Origin: Pseudomonas sp. A-1
GTDB taxonomy: Bacteria; Pseudomonadota; Gammaproteobacteria; Pseudomonadales; Pseudomonadaceae
Reading direction: 5' to 3'
Length of the DNA stretch: 32,667 nt
Assembly: GCF_004801855.1 (NCBI RefSeq)
Contig: NZ_SSTC01000048.1
Coordinates: 1 to 32,667 of the forward strand
The position numbers and the translations under genes were made by a program. Of this stretch, positions 16,499-25,589 are shown one piece after another (positions within the stretch are counted from its first letter, which is position 1; the number at the start of each line of letters is the position of its first letter). Under the pieces are notes generated by a model, which was not told where the DNA came from, ran no database searches, and worked only from the letters and a program-made list of their open reading frames with translations.

Positions 16499-16514
16499 TG
16501 GCGCGGCCCTTGCA
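16499..16514 (+). promoter_or_regulatory. Sigma-54 (RpoN) -24/-12 promoter of the ATP-grasp operon
   Basis: TGGCGCG-N4-TTGCA fits the RpoN consensus TGGCAYR-N4-TTGCW, with the essential GG and GC exactly spaced. The predicted start point is near 16525, about 28 bases before the ATG of the first operon gene. It sits in an AT-rich pocket (TTATAAAATTGG), and the 150 bases upstream could hold enhancer sites. A strong pattern match, but not tested. Confidence 0.7.
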
Positions 16515-16520
16515 GGGTAC

Positions 16521-16534
16521 GTGTCACGTGGCAC
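16521..16534 (+). promoter_or_regulatory. Palindrome at the predicted transcription start of the ATP-grasp operon
   Basis: GTGTCACGTGGCAC is a 14-base palindrome with a single non-complementary pair, centred on CACGTG. It covers the predicted sigma-54 start point, a position where a repressor could act. The binding protein is unknown. Confidence 0.4.
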
Positions 16535-16552
16535 AACAGGGAGCCCGCGAGC

Positions 16553-17989
16553 ATGGTTCGCAGCACGTACGACGAGATGTATGACGCCCAGGGCGATTGC
16601 CGGGCGCACTATCAGGCCTTTGCCCGCTGGCTGGCGGCCACGCCGGCCGAGCAACTGGAACGGCGCCGACGAGAGGCCGATCTGCTATTCCACCGTGCCG
16701 GCATCACCTTCACCCTTTACGGCGACGAGCAGGGCACCGAGCGCCTGATCCCCTTCGATACCATCCCCCGCAGCATCCCGGCCCGCGAGTGGCAGCAGGT
16801 CGAGCGCGGCTGCATCCAGCGCGTGCGTGCGCTGAACATGTTCCTCACCGACCTCTACCACGACCAGCGCATCGTCAAGGCCGGGATCATCCCCGCCGAG
16901 CAGGTGCTGGCCAACGAAGGCTACCAGATGGCCATGCAGGGCCTCGACCTGCCGCACAACCTCTACGCGCACATCGCCGGGGTGGATCTGGTGCGCGACG
17001 GCGACGGCACCTACTACGTGCTGGAAGACAATCTGCGCACCCCCAGCGGCGTTTCCTACATGCTGGAAAACCGCAAGATGATGATGCGCCTGTTCCCCGA
17101 GCTGTTCGCCGGCCAGCGCATCGCCCCGGTCAACCACTATCCGAACCTGCTGCTGGACACCCTTAAGAGTTCCAGCCTGGTCGACAACCCCAGCGTTGTG
17201 GTGCTCACCCCCGGCCGCTACAACAGCGCCTATTTCGAGCACGCCTTCCTCGCCCGCGAGATGGGCGTCGAACTGGTCGAGGGCGCCGACCTGTTCGTGC
17301 GCGACGAACGCGTGTTCATGCGCACCACCGGCGGTCCGCAGCCGGTGGACGTGATCTACCGGCGCATCGACGACGCCTTCCTCGATCCGCTGGCCTTCAA
17401 TCCCGACTCCATGCTCGGCGTGCCCGGCCTGCTGGCGGCCTATCGCAGCGGCAACGTGGTGCTGGCCAACGCCATCGGCACCGGCGTGGCCGACGACAAG
17501 TCGATCTATCCCTACGTGCCGGAGATGATCCGCTTCTATCTGGACGAGGAGCCGATCCTCGCCAACGTGCCGACCTGGCAGTGCCGCAAGCCGGCCGAGC
17601 TGTCCCACGTGCTGGCCAACCTCGAGCAACTGGTGGTCAAGGAAACCCAGGGCTCCGGCGGCTACGGCATGCTGGTCGGCCCGGCCGCCAGCCAGGCCGA
17701 GATCGAGGCCTTCCGTGCCCGCCTCAAGGCCAACCCGGCGGCCTACATCGCCCAGCCGACCCTCAGCCTGTCGACCTGTCCGACCTTCGTCGACAGCGGC
17801 ATCGCCCCGCGCCATATCGACCTGCGCCCGTTCGTGCTGTCCGGCCAGCAGGTGCGCCTGGTGCCCGGCGGCCTGACCCGCGTGGCCCTGCGCGAGGGCT
17901 CCCTGGTGGTGAACTCGTCGCAGGGCGGCGGCACCAAGGACACCTGGGTGGTCGAGGAGCCGACCGCCACCGAATCCCGCGAAGTCTGA
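16553..17989 (+). CDS. Circularly permuted ATP-grasp family protein (DUF404/DUF407)
   Basis: A 478-residue cytosolic protein of the circularly permuted ATP-grasp type 2 family (COG2308). Recognisable pieces are the N-terminal YDEMYDAQGDCRAHYQAF, the conserved QVERGCIQRVRALNMFLTDLYHDQRI, and YYVLEDNLRTPSGVSYMLENR with the metal/nucleotide residues E158-D159-N160-L-R162. ANAIGTGVADDKSIYPYVP follows, then VVKETQGSGGYGMLVGP with K363 and a Gly-rich loop of the ATP-grasp type. The length is the family norm. ATP-grasp enzymes form amide or peptide-like bonds through an acyl phosphate; comparative genomics predicts that this one makes or modifies a small peptide together with its alpha-E partner, but no substrate is established. 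It is the first gene of the operon, with GGGAG before its ATG and a sigma-54 promoter upstream. Confidence 0.92.
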   Translation: MVRSTYDEMYDAQGDCRAHYQAFARWLAATPAEQLERRRREADLLFHRAGITFTLYGDEQGTERLIPFDTIPRSIPAREWQQVERGCIQRVRALNMFLTDLYHDQRIVKAGIIPAEQVLANEGYQMAMQGLDLPHNLYAHIAGVDLVRDGDGTYYVLEDNLRTPSGVSYMLENRKMMMRLFPELFAGQRIAPVNHYPNLLLDTLKSSSLVDNPSVVVLTPGRYNSAYFEHAFLAREMGVELVEGADLFVRDERVFMRTTGGPQPVDVIYRRIDDAFLDPLAFNPDSMLGVPGLLAAYRSGNVVLANAIGTGVADDKSIYPYVPEMIRFYLDEEPILANVPTWQCRKPAELSHVLANLEQLVVKETQGSGGYGMLVGPAASQAEIEAFRARLKANPAAYIAQPTLSLSTCPTFVDSGIAPRHIDLRPFVLSGQQVRLVPGGLTRVALREGSLVVNSSQGGGTKDTWVVEEPTATESREV

Positions 17990-18002
17990 GGCGAGGAAAG
18001 TC

Positions 18003-18947
18003 ATGCTGAGTCGTACTGCTGCCGATCTGTACTGGATGTCGCGCTATCTGGAGCGCGCGGAAAACATGGCGCGGATGCTGGATGTCAGCCATTCGCTGTC
18101 GCTGATGCCGCAGGGCGGCCGTGGCGACGGCCTGGAAGAGCTGGCCATGCCGCTGCTGATCACCGGCACCCTGGACGCCTACCTCGAGCGCCATGGCGAA
18201 CTGGACGCCGAGCGCATCCTGCACTTCTTCGCCCTCGACGCCGACAACCCGGCCAGCCTCTACAGCTGCCTGCGCGCGGCGCGCACCAACGCCCACGCGG
18301 TGCGCGGGCGGATCACCGCGGACATCTGGGAGAACATCAACGCCACCTGGCTGGAGATGCGCCACATCGCCGGCCAGTCGCCGGCCAACTTCAGCGCCAG
18401 CCAGTTCTGCGAGTGGGTCAAGGAGCGCTCGCACCTGTTCCGCGGGGCCACCGAAGGGACCCTGATGCGCGGCAACGCCTGGCGCTTCATCCGTCTGGGC
18501 ACCTACCTCGAGCGCGCCGACAACACCCTGCGCCTGCTCGATGCGCGCAACCAGCTGATGGGCGATGCGCCGTCCTGCCCGTCCACCGCACGCGACTACT
18601 ACCAGTGGAGCGCCCTGCTGCGCGCGCTGTCCGCCTACGAGGCGCACGCCGCCCTCTATCGCGGCTCGCCCAAGCAGGCCCAGGTCGCCGAGCTGCTGCT
18701 GCTGCGTGCCGAAGTGCCGCGCTCGCTGCGCAGCTGCATCGCCGCCCTCAGCCAGATCCTCGGCGAGGTTCCCGGCACCAACGGCCGTCCGGCCCAGCGC
18801 ATGGCCGCCGAACTGGAGGCGCGCCTGCGCTTCACCGGCATCGAGGAGGTGCTCGAGGAAGGCCTCAAGGCGTGGATCCACGACTACATCCTGCTGGTCC
18901 GCCAGCTGGGCAACGCCATCCACAGTGCTTACCTGGAGGCTGTATGA
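18003..18947 (+). CDS. Alpha-E domain protein (DUF403)
   Basis: A 314-residue, almost wholly alpha-helical protein of the alpha-E family (COG2307), named for its conserved acidic residues. It starts with the diagnostic MLSRTAADLYWMSRYLERAENMARMLDV. It also has ARTNAHAVRGRITADIWENINATWL, RGNAWRFIRLGTYLERADNTLRLLDARN and a C-terminal tandem-helix region ending LVRQLGNAIHSAYLEA. The family occurs almost only next to the permuted ATP-grasp gene, either as a separate gene or fused to it; its biochemical role is unknown. A GAGGAA site precedes the ATG, 13 bases after the ATP-grasp stop. Its TGA overlaps the ATG of the transglutaminase gene, indicating translational coupling. Confidence 0.93.
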   Translation: MLSRTAADLYWMSRYLERAENMARMLDVSHSLSLMPQGGRGDGLEELAMPLLITGTLDAYLERHGELDAERILHFFALDADNPASLYSCLRAARTNAHAVRGRITADIWENINATWLEMRHIAGQSPANFSASQFCEWVKERSHLFRGATEGTLMRGNAWRFIRLGTYLERADNTLRLLDARNQLMGDAPSCPSTARDYYQWSALLRALSAYEAHAALYRGSPKQAQVAELLLLRAEVPRSLRSCIAALSQILGEVPGTNGRPAQRMAAELEARLRFTGIEEVLEEGLKAWIHDYILLVRQLGNAIHSAYLEAV

Positions 18948-19732
18948 GGCTCGCCATCCACCACGACACCACCTATCGCTACGCCGATCCGGTGCGCGCC
19001 AGCGTCCAGTACCTGCGCCTCACGCCCCAGGACAGCACGCGCCAGCGCGTGCTCGACTGGCAGCTGGAGCTGCCGCGGGCGGCCAACATCCAGCGCGACG
19101 GCAACGGCAACATCCTCCATGTGCTGACCCTCGACGGTCCGCACCAGGCCATCGTCATCGGCGCCCACGGCCACGTGGAGATCGACGAGCGCTGCGACAG
19201 CGAGGCGGACGCCGCCTCGCCGCTGCCCTACCTGCGCAGCACCCGGCTGACCGCGGCCGACGCCGTGCTGCGCGACTTCGCCCGCCAGTGCTGCGGCGCG
19301 CACCGCGACCGCGCGGCGCTGAGCGCGCTGATGGAGGCGCTGTACCAGCGCATGCCGTTCACCCCGGGCGCCACCGGCGTGGAGACCAGCGCTGCACAGG
19401 CCTTCGCCCTCGGCGCCGGCGTGTGTCAGGACCACACCCACGTGTTCCTCGCCTGCGCACGCAGCCTGGGCGTGCCGGCCCGCTACGTGTCCGGCTACCT
19501 GTGCACCGCCGACAGCCGCCACCTGGCCAGCCACGCCTGGGCCGAGGCCTGGCTCAACGGCGCCTGGTACAGCTTCGACGTCACCCACCGCCTGGCACGA
19601 CCCGAGCGCCACATCAAGCTGGCGGTCGGCCTCGACTACCTCGACGCCTGCCCGGTGCGCGGCATGTGCCGGGGTGGCGGCCAGGAGCAGATGCACGCGC
19701 GGCTGCGCGTCGAGCTGCTGCAGAACCAGTGA
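18944..19732 (+). CDS. Transglutaminase-like cysteine protease of the ATP-grasp/alpha-E operon
   Basis: A 262-residue cytosolic protein (no signal peptide) of COG1305. The N-terminal beta domain reads MRLAIHHDTTYRYADPVRASVQYLRLTPQD, as in the bacterial transglutaminase N-terminal family. The papain-like core has C161 in GAGVCQDHTHVFLACARSLGVPARYVSGY, H197 in SHAWAEAWL and D212 in SFDVTHR, a complete triad. The C-terminal RGMCRGGGQEQMHARLRVE is typical of the subfamily found with alpha-E. Such proteins act as peptidases or amide-exchange enzymes; here it may process the product of the ATP-grasp protein. ATG at 18944 overlaps the preceding stop by four bases, which fixes the start. It is the last gene of the operon. 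Confidence 0.92.
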   Translation: MRLAIHHDTTYRYADPVRASVQYLRLTPQDSTRQRVLDWQLELPRAANIQRDGNGNILHVLTLDGPHQAIVIGAHGHVEIDERCDSEADAASPLPYLRSTRLTAADAVLRDFARQCCGAHRDRAALSALMEALYQRMPFTPGATGVETSAAQAFALGAGVCQDHTHVFLACARSLGVPARYVSGYLCTADSRHLASHAWAEAWLNGAWYSFDVTHRLARPERHIKLAVGLDYLDACPVRGMCRGGGQEQMHARLRVELLQNQ

Positions 19733-19740
19733 ATCCCGCG

Positions 19741-19761
19741 GCGGCTCCTCGGCGGAGCCGC
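19741..19761. terminator. Stem-loop between convergent transglutaminase and P-type ATPase genes
   Basis: Perfect 8-base arms GCGGCTCC (19741-19748) and GGAGCCGC (19754-19761) with a 5-base loop lie in the 37-base gap between the two stop codons. There is no T tract on either strand, so it may be a weak bidirectional 3' end. Confidence 0.45.
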
Positions 19762-19769
19762 TCCCTCGC

Positions 19770-22454
<2,685 letters not shown>

Positions 22455-22522
22455 GACCGTCTCCTTGTGCTCGCCGCCCGGGTGACGCGACCGGGGGCCG
22501 CTACCTCTGGATTGTACGTGCT

Positions 22523-23296
22523 TCAGCCGTTGGCGACCTGCTCGCGGACATAGGGCTCCAGCAGGTCCTGCATGCTGTAGAAGCCGCGTTCGCGGCTGAG
22601 CAGGTTGCGGGCGGCGAACAGCACGCCGTTGCCGAAGGCTTCGCGGGCGATCGACTCGTGGCTCAGGCGCACGGTCTGATAGGGGAAGCCGAAGAGGATC
22701 TCGTGACGGCCGACGATGCCGCCGGCGCGGATCGACTTGATGTCCTCGGCCGACTTGTCGAGGGTCTCGGCGATCACCCTGGCGGTGCCGGAGGTCTCCG
22801 GCTTGGCGGCGAAGTGCTCCTCGATGATCTCGATGTCGGCCTCGGGAGCGATCTGCTTGAGGATCTTCGCCGCGAGGATCAGGAAGTTGATGCCGAGGGT
22901 GATGTTCGGCGACCACAGCACGCGGGTGTGCTCGCCCAGCGTGCGCAGCTGCGCGACGCGCTCCTCGGGGTACTGGGATATGGCGCTGATCACCGCGATG
23001 CCGCGTGCGCGCGCCTCTTCTGCATAGAGGTCGAGGCCGTCGTGGCCGGAGAAGTCGATGATCACGTCGACCGGCTGGCGGTCGAGCAGATCGCGCATGG
23101 CGATCTCGTCATGGCCGAAGATCATCGCCGGGTTGTCGGTGTCGATGTCCAGGTACTGTGCGGCGGAGCGTCTCTCCGGATTCGCCGAACCGCGGATCAC
23201 CCACTCCAGGGTGGTGTCGCTGCTGTGCAGCAGCACGGAGGCGACGGACTTGCCCGTACGCCCGAAACCAATCAAGCCAACCTTCAATTTCCACAT
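22523..23296 (-). CDS. DapB-like (dihydrodipicolinate reductase family) oxidoreductase
   Basis: A 257-residue protein with an N-terminal Rossmann domain (KLKVGLIGFGRTGKSVASVLL) and a C-terminal DapB-type domain: DVIIDFSGHDGLDLY, SPNITLGINFLILAAKILKQIAPEADIEIIEEHF, then SGTARVIAETL. True DapB enzymes carry HHxxKxDxPSGTA. Here the segment is H161-F162-A-A-K165-P-E-T-SGTA, one residue shorter, with the second His replaced by Phe, and the N-terminal loop is GFGRTGK rather than the GxxGxMG form. It is thus probably a paralogue of the lysine-pathway enzyme with another substrate, while the housekeeping dapB lies outside the window. ATG at 23296 fits the start, although AGG sits unusually close to it. 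It lies upstream of the P-type ATPase and may be cotranscribed with it. Confidence 0.8.
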   Translation of the reverse strand: MWKLKVGLIGFGRTGKSVASVLLHSSDTTLEWVIRGSANPERRSAAQYLDIDTDNPAMIFGHDEIAMRDLLDRQPVDVIIDFSGHDGLDLYAEEARARGIAVISAISQYPEERVAQLRTLGEHTRVLWSPNITLGINFLILAAKILKQIAPEADIEIIEEHFAAKPETSGTARVIAETLDKSAEDIKSIRAGGIVGRHEILFGFPYQTVRLSHESIAREAFGNGVLFAARNLLSRERGFYSMQDLLEPYVREQVANG

Positions 23297-23691
23297 CCTC
23301 GAGTGTCTGGTTGTTGTTGTCCGAATACGCCTTCTCCCGGGGAAAATAACTGCGCGTTCAATGCCCTGTGCGGCCGTCGAGGCGGACGAACCGCGGCCCG
23401 ACCTTAACCCAGGGCGGCGCGTCCGGTCCACGCATGGGGGCGCTCCGAGCCTGCCCGCGGCATGTGACGAAAGCGGGACAGCGCCCTGCAGCCCCCGGTT
23501 CAAGCGGTTTGCGGCGCTGTAATATCCCGCAATGAAATCGGGGGCATTGCCGCCCGCTCAGCCCCGCCGCCGGGTTGGCTGCACCGGCACGGCGCCGGGG
23601 GCGTGCACGGTCTGGCAATTCTCCGTCGCGGCGCTTTGCCTCGCGGCATATGCCCAGTACGATCAAGGCTTTACGCGAAGGGAGAACGCGC
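23297..23691. promoter_or_regulatory. 395-base divergent intergenic region between the dapB-like gene and moxR
   Basis: No convincing gene is seen here. The open plus frame from 23575 that leads into moxR encodes a Pro/Arg-rich stretch unlike the family and is probably untranslated. The best promoter candidate for moxR is TTGCCT (23636-23641), 16 bases, TACGAT (23658-23663). A TAATAT element lies at 23520-23525. The region before the dapB-like ATG has a short GTT-rich tract near 23309. Confidence 0.4.
23636..23663 (+). promoter_or_regulatory. Candidate sigma-70 promoter of the moxR operon
   Basis: TTGCCT and TACGAT are separated by 16 bases, 28 bases before the moxR ATG. If used, the leader would be about 20 bases and include the AAGGGAG ribosome site. 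Confidence 0.45.
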
Positions 23692-24609
23692 ATGCGCACC
23701 CAACTGGAAAGCTGCCTGGCTGCGGTCAATCAGGTGCTGCTCGGCAAGGATCGGCAGGTGCGCCTGGCTCTGGCCTGTCTGCTGGCCCGTGGCCACCTGC
23801 TGCTGGAGGACCTGCCGGGGATGGGCAAGACCACCCTGAGCCATGCGCTGGCCCGGGTTCTGGGCCTCAGTTACCAGCGCATCCAGTTCACCTCCGACCT
23901 GCTGCCCGGCGACATCCTCGGCACTTCGGTGTTCAACCGCGAAACCGGGCAGTTCACCTTCCATCCGGGACCGATCTTCGCCGAGCTGGTGCTGGCCGAC
24001 GAGATCAACCGCGCCACGCCGAAGAGCCAGAGCGCGCTGCTCGAGGCCATGGAGGAGCGCCAGGTGACCATCGAGGGCGCCACCCGGCCGCTGCCCGAGC
24101 CGTTCTTCGTCATCGCCACGCAGAACCCGGTGAGCCAGGGCGGCACCTTCGCCCTGCCCGAATCGCAGCTCGACCGCTTCCTGATGCGCGTGTCGCTCGG
24201 CTATCCGGCGCGCGCCGCCGAGAAGGCCCTGCTGCTGGGCGAGGCGCGCCGCGACCTGCTGCCTCGGCTGGAGCCGGTCCTCGACCACGCCGCGCTGGCG
24301 CGCATCCAGGCCGAGGTGCCGGGCATCCACGCCAGCGAGGCGGTGATCGACTACGTGCTGCGCCTGGTCGAGGCGACCCGCAGCCAGCCGGCCTTCGCCC
24401 TCGGCCTGTCGCCGCGCGGCAGCCTGGCGCTGCTCGCCGCGGCGCGCGCCTGGGCCATGCTGGCCGGACGCGACTACGTGATCCCCGAGGACGTGCAGGC
24501 GGTGCTGCCGGCGGTGGCCGGCCACCGCCTGCGCGACGCCGCCGATCCGGCCGGGCATGGCGGCGGCGCCCTGGTGCAGTGGCTGCTGCGTGAAGTGACG
24601 CCGCTCTGA
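23692..24609 (+). CDS. MoxR-family AAA+ ATPase
   Basis: A 305-residue cytosolic AAA+ chaperone-like ATPase. Walker A is LPGMGKTTLSHALA with K46, Walker B is LVLADEINRATPKSQSALLEAMEE with D103-E104, sensor 1 is FFVIATQNPVSQGGTFALPESQLDRF, and the C-terminal lid contains LSPRGSLALLAAARAWA. MoxR ATPases work with DUF58 or von Willebrand domain proteins to assemble or activate complexes. ATG at 23692 has AAGGGAG seven bases before it; an in-frame ATG 42 bases upstream lacks this. The next gene, DUF58, starts in the stop codon (TGATG), and the module continues with TgpA, the standard gammaproteobacterial arrangement. Confidence 0.93.
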   Translation: MRTQLESCLAAVNQVLLGKDRQVRLALACLLARGHLLLEDLPGMGKTTLSHALARVLGLSYQRIQFTSDLLPGDILGTSVFNRETGQFTFHPGPIFAELVLADEINRATPKSQSALLEAMEERQVTIEGATRPLPEPFFVIATQNPVSQGGTFALPESQLDRFLMRVSLGYPARAAEKALLLGEARRDLLPRLEPVLDHAALARIQAEVPGIHASEAVIDYVLRLVEATRSQPAFALGLSPRGSLALLAAARAWAMLAGRDYVIPEDVQAVLPAVAGHRLRDAADPAGHGGGALVQWLLREVTPL

Positions 24610-25589
24610 TGCCGGCCCGCCTGTTCGCCCGGCGCCTCGACCACTGGCTGGAGCGGCGCATCCCGCCGGCCCGCGAGGTGCGCCTGGATCAGCGGCGCAT
24701 CTTCATCCTGCCCACGACCCAGGGCCTGGTGTTCGCCGTGGCGCTGCTGCTGATGCTGCTGGCGGCGATCAACTACCAGAACAGCCTGGCCTACGGGCTG
24801 ACCTTCCTGCTGCTGTCGGTGGGGCTGGTCACCATCCTGCATACCTGGCGCAACCTCGCCGGTCTGCAACTGAGCGCCGGCGAGGCGCCGCCGGTGTTCG
24901 CCGGCGAGCAGGCCGGTTTCCGCCTGCGCCTGCAGAGCAGCGGCCGCGCCCACCGCGGCATCGCTCTCGGCTGGCCGCCCGCGCCCCTGCAGCAGGTGGA
25001 CGTCGAACCCGACGGCAGCGTCGAACTGGAGCTGTTCCGGCTCGCCGAGCGCCGCGGCTGGCTGCGGGCGCCGCGCCTGCGGGTGGAAAGCCGCTTTCCC
25101 CTCGGCTTGCTGGTGGCCTGGAGCTGGGTCGACCTTGATCTGACGGCGCTGGTCTATCCGCGTCCGTTGCCCGGCGAACTGCCGCCGGCCGGTGGCGCCG
25201 GCGAGGACGACGAGGAGCCGGGCACGACGGCGCAGCGCAGCGGTGTCGACGACTTCGAGGGCCTGCGCCCCTGGCAGAGCGGCGACTCGCGCCGGCGCCT
25301 GCACTGGAAGGCCTGGTCGCGCGGCCAGGGCCTGCTGGTCAAGGAGTTCGCCGAGCAGCACGGCCACGACCTGTGGCTGGACTTCGACAGCCTGGGCGGC
25401 GACCGCGAGACGCGCCTGTCGCTGCTCTGCCACTGGGTGGTGCAACTGGCCCGCCATGACGCGCCCTTCGGCCTGCGCCTGCCCGGGGTGAGCCTGGCGC
25501 CGGCCAGTGGCGCCGCGCAGCGCGAGCTGTGCCTGCGCGAGCTGGCGCTGTTCGGCCAGCCGGCACGGCCGGGGGAGGCGCGGCCATGA
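24609..25589 (+). CDS. DUF58 family membrane-anchored protein
   Basis: A 326-residue protein with two adjacent membrane helices near residues 38-53 and 60-80 (LVFAVALLLMLLAAINY, LAYGLTFLLLSVGLVTIL). A beta-rich region follows, then the DUF58 core with FEGLRPWQSGDSRRRLHWKAWSR and LLVKEFAEQHGHDLWLDFD, a von Willebrand-like fold. The first helix is preceded by DQRRIFILPTTQGLVFA, typical for this subfamily, which always pairs with MoxR and TgpA. The exact role is unknown; it probably connects the ATPase to the membrane protease. It begins one base inside the moxR stop and ends with a four-base ATGA overlap with tgpA. Confidence 0.92.
   Translation: MPARLFARRLDHWLERRIPPAREVRLDQRRIFILPTTQGLVFAVALLLMLLAAINYQNSLAYGLTFLLLSVGLVTILHTWRNLAGLQLSAGEAPPVFAGEQAGFRLRLQSSGRAHRGIALGWPPAPLQQVDVEPDGSVELELFRLAERRGWLRAPRLRVESRFPLGLLVAWSWVDLDLTALVYPRPLPGELPPAGGAGEDDEEPGTTAQRSGVDDFEGLRPWQSGDSRRRLHWKAWSRGQGLLVKEFAEQHGHDLWLDFDSLGGDRETRLSLLCHWVVQLARHDAPFGLRLPGVSLAPASGAAQRELCLRELALFGQPARPGEARP

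Noticed and set aside
23575-23691. N-terminal extension of moxR to an upstream start
   Set aside because: The added residues are Arg/Pro-rich and unlike the family, cover the candidate promoter, and lack a ribosome site, whereas AAGGGAG precedes 23692.
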